From positions 71,316,686 to 71,380,685 of the forward strand of contig CM056743.1 in assembly GCA_029851415.1 (NCBI GenBank): a stretch of 64,000 nt of DNA, given 5' to 3'. A model generated the notes under the pieces. It was not told the DNA's origin. It searched no databases and was given only the letters and a program-made list of their open reading frames with translations. Shown one piece after another: positions 43,566-55,499 of the stretch. The DNA is from Eretmocerus hayati (taxonomy: Eukaryota; Arthropoda; Insecta; Hymenoptera; Aphelinidae). The stretch's first letter is position 1; every line of letters starts with the position of its first letter. Position numbers and translations under genes: made by a program.

Positions 43566-46500
43566 CCATAAGAGCCCGAGCAGAGCACTGTAGATTCTTG
43601 CGAACGTGCGGGAGATCCAGTTTCAAGCCATTCTCTACGTTTTTTCACGTATTCGGATCACGAATACGATGGAAATTTCGATTAAAAGCTAGGTATCGCG
43701 AGTCCTGCAGTATTGACAATCATTCTCACCTCATGTGCTGTCAATTATCTGTCACTTGCGCTCAAGCAGAGCACTGTGAATCCTTGCAAACGTGCAGAGC
43801 ATCGAGTTCCAGGCCATTCTCTACGTTTTTCCACGTATTCGGATCACGAATACGATGAAAATCTTGATTCGAAGCTAGGTATCGCGACTCCTGCAGTATT
43901 GACAATCATTCTCACCTAATGTGCTGTCAATTATCTGTCACTTGCGCCGAAGCAGAGCACTGTAAATTCTTGCAAACGTGCGGGAGATCGAGTTTCAGGC
44001 CGTTTTCTACGTTTTTCCACGTATTCGGATCACGAATACGATGAAAATCGCGATTCAAAGCTAGGTATCGCGACTCCTGCAGTATTGACAATCATTCTTA
44101 CCTCATGTGCTGTCAATTATCTGTCACTTGCGCCGAAGCAGAGCACTGTGAATCCTTGCAAACGTGCGGGAGATCGAGTTTCAGGCCGTTCTCTACGTTT
44201 TTTCACGTATTCGGATCACGAATACGATGAAAATCTCGATTCAAAGCTAGATATCGTGACTTCTGCAGTATTGACAATCATTCTCACCTAATGTGCTGTC
44301 AATGACATGCCATTTACGCCCGAGCAGAGCACTGTGAATGTTTGCAAACGTGCGGGAGATCGAGTCTCGGGCCATTCTCTACGTTTTTTCACGTATTCGG
44401 ATCACGAATACGATGAAAATCTTGATTCGAAGTTAGGTATCGCGACTCCTGCAGTATTGACAATCATCCTCACCTCATGTGCTGTCAATTATCTGTCACT
44501 TGCGCCGAAGCAGAGCACTGTAAATTCTTGCAAACGTGCGGGAGATCGAGTTTCAGGCTGTTCTCTACGTTTATTCACGTATTCGGATCACGAATACGAT
44601 GAAAATCTCGATTCAAAGCTAGATATCGTGACTTCTGCAGTATTGACAATCATCCCCCACCTATTGTGTTGTCAATCACCTGTCATTTGCGCCCAAGCAG
44701 AGCACTGTCGATTCTTGTAACGTGCGGGAGATCGAGTTCCAGGCCATTCTCCACGTTTTTTCCCGTATTCGGATCACGAATACGATGAAAATCTTGATTT
44801 AAAGCTAGGTATCGCGACTCCTGCAGTATTCACAATCATTTTCACCTAATGTGCTGTCAATGACCTGTCATTCGCGCCCAAGCACAGCACTGTGAATCCT
44901 TGCAAACGTGCGGGAGATCGAGTTTCAGGCCGTTCTCTACGTTTTTCCACGTATTCGGATCACGAATACGATGAAAATCTTGATTCGAAGCTAGGTATCG
45001 CGACTCCTGCAGTTTTGACAATCATTCTCACCTCATGTGCTGTCAATTATCTGTCACTTGCGCCCAAGCAGAGCACTGTGAATCCTTGCAAACGTGCAGA
45101 GCATCGAGTTCCAGGCCATTCTCTACGTTTTTCCACGTATTCGGATCACAAATACGATGAAAATCTTGATTCGAAGCTAGGTATCGGGACTCCTGCAGTA
45201 TTGACAATCATACTCACCTGATGTACTGTCAATTATCTGTCACTTGCGTCGAAGCAGAGCGCTGTAAATTCTTGCAAACGTGCGGGAGATCGAGTTTCAG
45301 GCCGTTCTCTACGTTTTTTCACGTATTCGGATCACGAATACGATGAAAATCTCGATTCAAAGCTAGATTTCGTGATTTCTGCAGTACTTACAATCATTCC
45401 CCACCTATTGTGTTATCAATCACCTGTCATTCGCGCCCAAGCAGAGCACTGTCAGTTCTTGCAAACGTGCGGGAGATCGAGTTCCAGGCCATTCTCTACG
45501 TTTTTTCCCGTATTCGGATCACGAATACGATGAAATTCTTGATTCAAAGCTAGGTATCGTGACTTCTGCAGTATTGATAATCATTCTCACCTAATGTGCT
45601 GTCAATCACCTGCCATTTACACCCGAGCAGAGAACTGTGAATCTTTGCAAACGTGCCGGAGATTGAGTCTCGGGCCATTCTCTACGTTTTTTCACGTATT
45701 CGGATCACGAATACGATGAAAATCTTGGTTCAAAGCTAGGTATCGCGACTTCTGCAGTATTGACAATCATTTTCACCTAATGTGCTGTCAATGACCTGTC
45801 ATTCCCGCCCAAGCAAAGCACTGTGAATCCTTGCAAACGTGCGGAGCATCGAGTTTCAGGCTATTTTCTACGTTTTTCCACGTATTCGGATCACGAATAC
45901 GATGAAAATCTTGATCCGAAGCTAAAAATCGTGACTTCTGCAGTATTAACAATCATTCTCACCTAATGTGCTGTCAATCACCTGTCATTCACGCCCAAGC
46001 AGAGCACTGTTAAGGCGATGCGGTCCCCGTGCAACCCGGAAATTATATCTTATTTGGATGTAAATCAGAAAATTTTCTCGAAACGAAGTTGGAGACGATT
46101 TGTCCATTACGTATTATCGTCTGAATTGTGGCGAACAACTCATTATTTGTCACCAATCACAAGGCTATCACTAATAAACGAGAATATCTTGCCCGCGGGT
46201 ACTTTCTAATCTACAAATTGGCACATTTTCGTTCATAAAACTCTCAAAACCTAGTCTGATTTGGGCCAAACGAAGAGTTATCCAGGCCAAGTTAGATGAT
46301 AATGAAGCCTGGATAACGAGTCGTTTAGCTCATAATGGAAAAGATTTTGAGAATTCTGTGAACAAAGTCCAGCGTGCACGGTGACCGCATCGCCTTCATC
46401 TTTGCAAACGTGCGGGAGATCGAGTTTCAGGCCATTCTCTACGTTTTTTCACGTATTCGGATCACGAATACGATGGAAATCTTGATTCGAAGCTAGGTAT

Positions 46501-47220
46501 CGCGACTTCTGCAGTATTGACAATCATTCTCACCTAATGTGCTGTCAATGACCTGTCATTTACGCCTGAGCAGAGCACTGTGAATCCTTGCAAACGTGCA
46601 GAGCATCGAGTTCCAGGCCATTCTCTACGTTTTCCCACGTATTCGGATCACGAATACGATGAAAATCTTGATTCGAAGCTAGGTATCGCGACTCCTGCAG
46701 TATTGACAATCATTCTCACCTCATGTGCTGTCAATTATCTGTCACTTGCGCCGAAACAGAGCACTGTAAATTCTTGCAAACGTGCGGGAGATCGAGTTTC
46801 AGGCCATTCTCTACGTTTTTTCACGTATTCGGATCACAAATACGATGAAAATCTTGATTCAAAGCTAGGTATCGCGACCTCTGCAGTATTGACAATCAAC
46901 CTCACCTAGTGTGCTGTCAATTACCTGTCATTGGCGCCCAAGCAGAGCACTGTAAATGTTTGCAAACGTGCGGGAGACCGAGTTTCAGGCCATTCTCTAC
47001 GTTTTTTCACGTATTCGGATCACGAATACGATGAAAATCTCGATTCAAAGCTAGATATCGTGACTTCTGCAGTATTGACAATCATTCTTACCTCATGTGC
47101 CGTCAATTAATTGTCATTTGCGCCCAAGCAGAGCACTGTGAATCCTTGCAAACGTGCGGGAGATTGAGTTTCAGGCGATTCTCTACGTTTCTTCACGTTT
47201 TCGGATCGTGAATACGATGA
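43566..47220 (+). repeat. 186-bp satellite array, ~18 monomers
   Basis: The ATTCGGATCA landmark falls at 43651, 43837, 44023, 44209, 44395, 44581, 44767, 44953, 45139 and 45325. After a 1-bp slip it falls at 45512, 45698 and 45884, then at 46455, 46641, 46827, 47013 and 47199. Spacing is 186 bp except across the 46014 insertion. Each monomer carries the dyad CGTATTCG-GATCA-CGAATACG. Because 186 is 62 codons, open frames cross several monomers, but these are repeat artefacts rather than genes. Confidence 0.97.
46014..46394. mobile_element. 381-bp MITE with TTAA-type target site, inside a satellite monomer
   Basis: Terminal inverted repeats GGCGATGCGGTCMCCGTGCA match at 19 of 20 positions. The element is flanked by TTAA (46010-46013) and TTCA (46395-46398), where the consensus monomer has TGAA. 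Landmark spacing across it is 571 = 186 + 381 + 4, exactly one element plus one 4-bp duplication. The size and TTAA site suggest a piggyBac- or Kolobok-type non-autonomous element. A subterminal inverted repeat lies near 46262-46330. No coding. Confidence 0.88.
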
Positions 47221-48538
47221 TGCAACGTCCGCGATTTTCAGATAATCTTAAAAATCCCAAAAGTAGGAATTTTCAGTGCAGATGACCATCAGACCAGTCG
47301 TGTGAGTAGAATCATATATGTTGGTGTTCGTGAAACTAATACTAACCCATATATGCTTGCAATTTTGTGTTTTGCCTTCGTGCATATAGATATATGCACG
47401 TTAGATCAATTCCATCGCCTCGCTCGTAATAATTTATATATGAAGCCGATATAGATCTATACCATTCCCAATCAATTCTTCATCGATTCACTCATACTAT
47501 AATTCAACCAATCGATCCCGATATTCGGAAAGATATTTGCAGGTAATGGTAATTAAGCGTGTCTTCGTCGACGCAGGGTCCAAGACGCCGAAAAGTGTCT
47601 CGAAGTGGCGCTCTGGCCGTCCGAGGGTATATGAATCACTGCACGAGCAATGCTCGCTCTCTTGTTCTCTTGCTCCTGAAAAGCCAAAGTGGCAACACTC
47701 CCAAAAATCCAGATACCCACGAACGAGCAGGTCTCCTCGAGACTCAAGTAAGTCATCGCCCGGATGCGATATTGTATTAGAACATAAAAATTCCACCATA
47801 AGGCATCTTCGAGATGTATTTGGAATGGGATAGGCGAAAATCGCGGCCCCGGTATGAATAAACCTGCTTAGACAGGGACGAACTACTTGGGCATTGAATT
47901 AACTCGCGTGGGCTCATAAAATATAAAATCCAGGCACACTGCCAAGCGTGAGTCGGTCGTCTCTCCACCCAGGATGAATTGACTCACGACCGACCAGCAT
48001 CACCCAGTGCTTTTGGATCGTGTAGGTTTCACAGATAGGAATTTTTGTCGTGTCCGCGCCAGAAAATCATCCTTTTACAATTCACATCTGTCCGATGAGC
48101 CGAAAGACACGCGTATTCGAGTCTTCGCGGTGGTCCGAACACCGACATATAAAAATCCATTACACACAAGTTCAGTAGGAAATTTAGTAGAAAACAGATC
48201 ACACTGGTTATACGTTACAGATAGACGAAGCAGTTAATATACAAATATTGCATATAAAAATTTATAAAATAATGAAATCATCAATATATGGACAATTTCT
48301 ATTATTTTCTATGTACACGGTTGAGACTGTGGTTTGAAATATGATTAGAATCAATAAATGATCGAGTTAATCGAACGACAATCTCTTCATGAGAAATCAT
48401 CCTGATTATTTTCTTCCCCAATATTATTTCAAATATCTTCAGGTCCTCCCTCCTAAAATCGGAGTTTTTGCATGATTGCCACTTAGATAGACACAATATT
48501 GATTAGAAAGTAGTGTTAGATCGATAAATTTCAATTAT

Positions 48539-50329
48539 ATATGATGGATTCCACGCCAAAGCGACCTACGGAAAGGGGTCATCTCTCAGATTCTTTTTTA
48601 ACCTTTTTCATTCGATTCTACGGCCCAAAATAGGAACTTCGGACCACCTATGGGGCCCAAAAAAAATTTTTCCTCTCCGTTGCACGCACATCCGTCAACA
48701 GACCGAAAATTTATCGTGTAAAAATCGATGCTCTTTTATTCACGAAAATGGGAATATTTCGAGTTTTTGAATAGCTATCGATTCGCGGGTTGCGGCATCT
48801 GAAAGGGCATCAAAAAACCTATCGAAAACGTTGTCGGAAATTCCTTCTCTGTGATTTGGGGGCCTCCTGGAGGCAAAAGAGTGTTTTTCACTAAAATGTT
48901 GATTTCTCAAAAAGCCATTTTTTTTTATTTTTTTAAAACCATATATTTGACGTAAAATTTTGCGTTCTTTCGGAAAAAATGGGTTTCAGAGAAGTTTGGG
49001 GCGATCCAAGTGACTTATGAGCCATTTTTTGAAAATTCGATTTTTTCGGTTTCAGAAAAAGGCGATTTTCTGCGCATGCGCAGAAACGTAGACTTTCGGC
49101 GCCACTTTCAATGGAAAGCTGACAAAATTTCCTATAAAATGACTACCCGCAGAGTTGAAATTCATGCACTGACACGCGATCTGCAAGGGTTAATTATGTC
49201 GAATCAGAATCACATGGAAATTCAGCCCATTAACGCCTTTGTGGCGCCTGCTGAGATGACACATTCACGAGATCTCCTCGGGACTCAATTTTGAGTACGA
49301 AATTGACCTGGAAAAAATTCGGACCACATGATTTCAACGTAAAATTGTATGAACTTTCAAAATATGCGATGAAAACCCCCGTTTGAGGCGAACCCGAGGT
49401 GCTACATCCAATTTTTCGCAATTTTGAATGTGAAATATCGTATTTTCTGGCAAAAAATTGGATGTAGCACCTCGGGTTCGCCTCAAACGGGGTTTTTCAT
49501 CGCATATTTTGAAAGTTCATACAATTTTACGTTGGAATCATGTGGTCCGAATTTTTTTCAGGTCAATTTCGTACTCAAAATTGAGTCCCGAAAAGATCTC
49601 GTGAGAGTGTCATCTCAGCAGGTGCCACAAAGGCGTTAATGGGCTGAATTTTCATGTGATTCTAATTCGACATAATTAACCCCTGCAGATCGCGTTTCAG
49701 TGCATGAATTTCAACTTTGCGGGTAGTCATTTTATAGGAAATTTTGTCAGCTTTCCATTGAAAGTGGCGCCGAAAGTCTACGCTTGTGCGCATGCGCAGA
49801 AAATCGCCTTTTTCTGAAACCGAAAAAATCGAATTTTCAAAAAATGGCTCATAAGTCACTTGGATCGCCCCAAACTTCTCTGAAACCCATTTTTTCCGAA
49901 AGAACGCAAAATTTTACGTCAAATATATGATTTTAAAAAAATAAAAAAAATGGCTTTTTGAGAAATCAACATTTTAGTGAAAAACACTCTTTTGCCTCCA
50001 GGAGGCCCCCAAATCACAGAAAAGGAATTTCCGACAACGTTTTCGATAGGTTTTTTGATGCCCTTTCAGATGCCGCAACCCGCGAATCGATAGCTATTCA
50101 AAAACTCGAAATATTCCCATTTTCGTGAATAAGAGAGCATCGATTTTTACACGATAAATTTTCGGTCTGTTGACGGATGTGCGTGCAACGGAGAGAAAAA
50201 ATTTTTTTTGGGCCTCATAGGTGGTCCGAAGTTCCTATTTTGGGCCATAGAATCGAATGAAAAAGGTTGAAAAAGAATCTGAGAGATGACCCCTTTCCGT
50301 AGGTCGCTTTGGCGTGGAATTCATCATAT
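48539..50329. repeat. Giant near-perfect palindrome, arms ~880 bp, 30-bp loop
   Basis: The left arm (48539-49419) and right arm (49450-50329) are reverse complements with few substitutions and tiny indels. The outer ends share ATATGATGRATTCCACGCC and the inner ends GCTACATCCAATTTTT. Each arm has a mirrored open frame (49010-49294 + and 49662-49859 -) starting M-T-Y-E-P-F-F-E-N-S, unrecognised and probably fortuitous. It could be a foldback transposon or a long hairpin RNA source. Confidence 0.93.
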
Positions 50330-50621
50330 TTGAGATATCACGATATCCTGCATGCACATTTTAGAGAGGGAATTTTCATAAAATTAACGTTTGATCAGGC
50401 ACACGCATGGGTGAGCCGATTTTCCTGGGCTATATTATCGTTTGGTCATTTAATATGATCCAGTAGCTTCAATTTGAGTACACATACGTATAGCCATAGC
50501 AAAAATTCCCTGTGTACCAGCGTGCGCGCCGATTGAAACATAGAAATACGAAAATTCGATATATTTCGCGTATGAGCTTATCTTGCTTATATAAAACGGT
50601 ATATTCATGCTTAATAGTACA

Positions 50622-50831
50622 TTTCGATACAAGGGCGTAAAACGTTTTATTCGCGTCCGATTGATGGGTTTCCGGCCCGAGCCGCAGGCGAGGGTCGGAA
50701 TCATCACGAGGATGCGAATAATAGGTTTTACGCCCGTGTATCTAACTATACTTTTCGATAAACTGTGAGTAAAAGTCGACAAACTGTGCGCAAAGTGCAC
50801 TTTTACGCACAGTGTATCGAAAAATAATTCT
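50622..50831. repeat. Two adjacent inverted repeats
   Basis: One pairs GATACAAGGGCGTAAAAC (about 50627) with its near complement ending at about 50744. The next pairs TTTTCGATAAACTGTGAGTA with its near complement, about 50750-50831. The motifs TTCGATA and CTGTGCG recall the palindromes near 28.8-29.0 kb. Confidence 0.7.
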
Positions 50832-51088
50832 TCCATAACTACACGTGGCAATAGCATGCCCTTTTGGCTAGTATAATTAGAGTGCAGATTTTCCCAGCAG
50901 CAGCATCCCCGATTCATCGATCGAAAATACGGGGTGTTCGATCGATCCGAGTGAAACGTAAGTAGCTATTCTAGAGTAAGCAGTGTAGCAGAGCGGTATT
51001 ATATAGTTGCGAATGGTAAGCTATGCAACTCGTTTGCTCGGTGAATTAATAGTTGTATAAGTATAACAATATCCCAACTTCGCAAGGA

Positions 51089-51780
51089 AAATCTTGATTT
51101 AAAGCTAGGTATCGCGACTTCTGCAGTATTGACAATCATTCTCACGTAATGTGCTGTCAATTACCTGTCATTTCCGACCAAGCAGAGCACTGTAAATCTT
51201 TGCAAACGTGAGAGGGATCGAGTTTCAGGCCATTTTCTACGTTTTTTCACGTATTCGGATCACGAATACGATGGAAATCTTGGTTTAAAGCTAGGTATCT
51301 TGACTTATGTGCTGTCAATCACCTGTCATTTGCGCCCGAGTAGAGCACTGTAAACTCTTGCAAACGTGCGGGAGATCGAGTTTTAGGCCATTCTCTACGT
51401 TTTTTCACGTATTCGGATCACGAATACGATGAAAATCTGGTTTTGAATCTAGGTATCGCGACTTCTGCAGTATTGACAATCATTTTCGGCTAATGTGCTG
51501 TCAATTATCTGTCACTTGCGCCCAAGCAGAGCACTGTAAATTCTTGCGAACGTGCGGGAGATCGAGTTTCAGGCCATTCTCTACGTTTTCTCACGTATTC
51601 GGATCCGGAATACGATGAAAATCTTGATTTAAAGCTAGGTATCGCGACTCCTGCAGTATTGACAATCATTCTCACCTAATGTTCTGTCAATTACCTGTCA
51701 TTTGCGCCCAAGCAGAGCACTGCACATCCTTGCAAACATGCAGGATATCCAGTTTCAGGCAATTCCCTACGTGTTTCTGC
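51089..51780 (+). repeat. 186-bp satellite, continuation
   Basis: Landmarks lie at 51253, 51411 and 51597. The 158-bp step reflects a clean 28-bp deletion within one monomer (the CTGCAGTATTGACAAT block is missing near 51306). The array decays after about 51770. Confidence 0.95.
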
Positions 51781-52965
51781 TTTCTCTAAACAGAAAGGGT
51801 TGTTCTTGGCACAGCCAGTTTTTCGATCAATTTTCGATTTAAACCAATATTCTCTCCTAAGAATCTCGTTCCATCTGGATAAGACTCATATCGTTTTACT
51901 CCTCTCGCCATAATCTATCGACTGTAGGTAACACTTTTTCCCCTCGTAGCTCCCTAAACCAATGAGAGACTCAACTCTCTTTCTCTGCATGTGTGTGTAT
52001 GTGTGTATATATGTTGTTTTTTTTCCTGAACGCTTTCTCTTCGACACTCCACTGGATCGATTTTTGCCTTCCTATGAGTTGTAGAGTATGACTCAAAGAT
52101 GAGACCAGTGATTTGGCAGCTCCCACCTCCCAGTCAAATTTGATTAATGGGCTTTCGAGAGCAAAATTGATGGAATTTCGTCTTTGAATACATGAATATC
52201 TTTTTCTAACAGAGTCTCATGGGATTTCGGGTAACCTCAAATATACTTCCTTCGGCATGATCCATCGATTGGTTAATACCGAATATCTATTTTATCTCTA
52301 TAGAACTCAAATTTTTCAAAAAATCAAAATTTTCACCAAAAAATCCTATTTTATCATATAACAACCGATTTTATCGAAATTCCATCTCATTCAAACGATA
52401 GATACTCTCAAAACAACCTCATTTCAGATGCCTCAAATCTGTCTAAGATGCTTCCTCAAAAGAATAACTCTAAATTTATGGAAACATTCTCATTGATATT
52501 CATTTTTCCCCGTATCATCCTCTACAACTCATTCATCTCACTTCCAATGATCTAAGGGCATATTTTTCGGCATCCTGGATCAATTGCTTGATACCAAATT
52601 TTTTGAAATCCGTGAAACATTATTCAGATGGAGTTATCTTTCGAAAAATCTGAAAATTTCTACAAAACCGCCATTTCAATCATATTCAATCTGACGGTAC
52701 CAAATTCCATCGCGACCGAACTATAGATATCGCTAACAGAACTTGATTCAGATTCTTTGAATTCCTCGCAGAAGCTCCCTTGAAAGAATTCATCAAGATA
52801 TAGGAAATTATTTGAGATAAGAATGCTAATCATAGAAATTTCTTGCGAAACAGAGAAGATTAGTCGCAATTAGAATGCTAATGGATGTGGGATTCGTCAT
52901 AGTTACTATCAAAATAACGCTATGAGGAAGCATTCTGCTAAACACTTTTAGCAGCGTATTAAGTA
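51781..52965. other. AT-rich, nothing recognised
   Basis: Low-complexity T-rich stretches (for example TGTGTGTATGTGTG near 51990) but no gene or repeat unit seen. Confidence 0.4.
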
Positions 52966-54660
52966 TTCGGATCACGAATACGATGAATTCCTTCAAATCC
53001 TTTGAATTTGAATATTTTGAATATGAGCTTTGAATCAAGTTTCTCATCGTATTCGTGATCCGAATACCTGTAAAAACGTGGAGAATCCCCTGAAACACAA
53101 TCACCTGCACGTTTGCAAGAATGTACACTGTAAATCTAAAACTGTATAAATTTAAAAATTGAATCTGTAAAAATTACTTCTGTAGGTAATTCTGTCATCC
53201 CTACAGATAAATATGTAGTTTCAACAGGAATATGTGATCTAATACAATTGAAGATTGAGATCTCCACTAGACAGGAATACTACATTGGAGCCTGTATATT
53301 GTACCAATTTAATATATGATTCATAGGTTGCAATGAAAAATTCCCTGATGCGCGGGAATGTGTATATGGAAATATGGACGAGTAGAAGGATTTTCTGGAT
53401 AAACTTGATTCTCCTCTTCTTGACGAAGCTTTGGAGAGGAGTTTGAACTAATGGGATACAAGAAATTCCATTCCACTCGAGATCAACGATCAATGAAGGA
53501 TTTGAAAAGTCAAATTTTCTCAGATTTTCTGGAACTTTTCAATTTTCTCCAGAAAACGATGGGTTTTGATGACATGCTCAGGCAAACCATTTCCGAAATA
53601 TAATAAGGAATGCGAAACGATTATTATCCTCCATTCAATTGAATTTGCGATGATTTATGATAATTTGTTGATAATAATTCCTGATCAATTTTTATAATTT
53701 AGCACTACCAAAAACGCGTTGACTAAGTCATATTACATATGAATTATCATGTTTCATGCACGTGAACACGAATCGTCACGGAACCCAATGCACAGAATAA
53801 TACTGGTATTTGAAGAGAGCATCATATGTAAGTCCTTGTAGTAGAGTGGTCATGCCTTCGGATTTCTAACACAATGATCGACGGATCGATCCCCATCACA
53901 CACTAGATCTGTTAACGGATATGATTTTCCGGATATTTCATCAAGTTCCAAGCCTACATAGTACCTGTTGAGTTGATTAAAACTTCTCTAGACGAGGAAA
54001 TTGCCATCTCATCAATTCGGAGAGCTGCCAGATATGAGTTTGCATTTTTAGAATTAACAGATTCGAATTGTAGATTCAGCAAATAAACTGTATCCACCAA
54101 CAGATTCAATCTGTTTTAGGAAACAGTTTCACATGTAGTGTTTACAGTTTGAGATTCACAGTGTACAGTGCTTTGCTTCGGCTAAAATGACAGGTAATTG
54201 ACAGCACATTAGGTGAAAATGATTGTCAATACTGCAGAAGTCGCGATACCTAGCTTTAAATCCAGGGATTCATCGTATTCGTGATCCAAATACGTGGAAA
54301 AACGTAGAGAATGGCCTGAAACTCGATCACCCGCACGTTTGCAAGAATGTACAGCGCTCGGCTTGGGCGCAAATGACAGGTAATTGACAGTACATTAGGT
54401 GAGAATGTTTGTCAATACTGCAGAAGTCGTGGTACCTAGCTTTAAATCAAGATTTTCATCGTATTCGTGATCCGAATACGTGAAAAAACGTAGAGAATGG
54501 CCTGAAACTCGATCACCCGCACGTTTGCAAGAATGTACAGCGCTCGGCTTGGGCGCAAATGACAGGTAATTGACAGCACATTAGGTGAGAAAGATTGTCA
54601 ATACTGCAGAAGTCGCGATACCTAGCTTTGAATCAAGATTTTCATCGTATTCGTGATCCG
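52966..54660 (-). repeat. 186-bp satellite in inverted orientation, with hairpin junction
   Basis: At 52972-53066 a direct fragment (ATTCGGATCACGAATACG) faces its reverse complement across ~55 bp. Inverted monomers continue, with the CATCGTATTC landmark at 53045, 54271, 54457 and 54643. The first step includes the 1034-bp insertion (1226 = 186 + 1040). The array breaks off at GATCCG near 54660. Confidence 0.93.
53128..54161. mobile_element. 1034-bp TIR element with 6-bp target duplication
   Basis: Ends are inverted repeats CTGTRAATCTMAAACTGTA. Flanks are TGTACA on both sides (53122-53127 and 54162-54167), and satellite phase across it equals 186 + 1034 + 6, which confirms a clean insertion. 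The interior has many CTGTA/TACAG motifs near the ends and no transposase frame. A 6-bp duplication is compatible with few superfamilies (for example Dada or IS3EU types). Assignment is uncertain. Confidence 0.88.
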
Positions 54661-55191
54661 GTTGACGGTAGTCTTCTATAGGTAAAGCTGACTTTAGGTT
54701 TCCTATCCTGAATTTTCCTTTGGTTTTCATTAGTGATTCTCTATATAGGAGGAATATGGATAAGTTTGATCACTTATGTTTTAAGGCAAATATTTGCCTC
54801 ATTGGGACAATTATTCTCATATGAAAATCGTCATAGTTAAGTAGTAAATGGAATTTCAATTCCCAGAATCACAGTACAATCTCATTCTTAATAGCTTCTT
54901 GAGGAGAAAATCACTATTGTGCACTTAGCTGGTTCATTTTGATTTGTTAAATGTGATTGGTTCCTATAGATTTTTTTCGCAAGAAGTGTGAGGCAGATAA
55001 TTATAGCTCAATTCGTCAGATCTTTGAGTGATATCATGTTTCCAGAATTTGCTAAATCGTTGTTCTGAATCGATGGATCATAGATTAGGCTTAAACGAAG
55101 AGATCATGCAGAAGTTGTGCAATTTGACGAACGCGATATGGCTCCGGAATCGGTCGAAAAGTTTTTTCCCAGTCATTTTTGTTCATTGTCC
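54661..55191. other. AT-rich, nothing recognised
   Basis: No repeat unit or gene seen. Confidence 0.4.
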
Positions 55192-55499
55192 AAAACTTAC
55201 AAGGGGGACCACAGTGTTCGGGTCACCAATTTAGACCAAAATTTTCCTACAGTCTCGTATTACCTAGAATTCGGACAATCCAGAATATGAAGGCCCAATG
55301 GGCCTCTTATATAGGCCCATGTTAAAAATTGATGTATATAGATATACTCGCAATGGTAACGTTTATGCTCGTAACTCTAGACAGAAAGCCCATTGGTCCT
55401 TAATATTTTGGATTTTCCAATTTCTGGGAGGTACAAGACTGTAAAAAAATTTTGGTCGGAATTGGTGACCCAAACACTGTGGTCCCCCCTTGTTAGTTT
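55192..55499. repeat. Foldback repeat, arms ~110 bp
   Basis: The left arm (about 55192-55306, containing GGGGGACCACAGTGTT) and the right arm (about 55389-55499, ending ACACTGTGGTCCCC) are imperfect complements, with an ~80-bp AT-rich loop. Probably a small foldback or MITE-type element. Confidence 0.82.

Larger units (their letters stand above)
47221..51088. other. 3868-bp segment inserted in phase within the satellite
   Basis: The array stops after ...ATACGATGA at 47220 and resumes at the next expected base, AAATCTTG, at 51089. The landmark gap 47199 to 51253 is 4054 = 186 + 3868. No clear terminal repeat or target duplication was found. 47221-48538 has short unrecognised open frames (a slightly GC-richer block at 47.5-47.8 kb). 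48539-50329 is a giant palindrome, and 50622-50831 holds two further inverted repeats. Confidence 0.75.

Noticed and set aside
43713..47220. Open frames of 60-137 codons crossing satellite monomers with a repeated 62-residue pattern
   Set aside because: 186 is divisible by three, so any stop-free monomer gives a long frame. Different monomers carry stops and the pattern follows repeat divergence, not protein constraint.
43566..47220. CRISPR-like regular spacing
   Set aside because: The whole 186-bp unit repeats, with no unique spacers, and the window is eukaryotic.
50450..50917. 155-codon minus-strand frame
   Set aside because: It covers two inverted repeats, and no domain or homologue is recognised.
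53833..53905. tRNA-like block with an AGTGGT-containing A-box-like word and GGATCGATCCC B-box-like word
   Set aside because: The anticodon and acceptor stems do not pair, and it lies inside the 1034-bp TIR element. At best a weak polymerase III-like motif.
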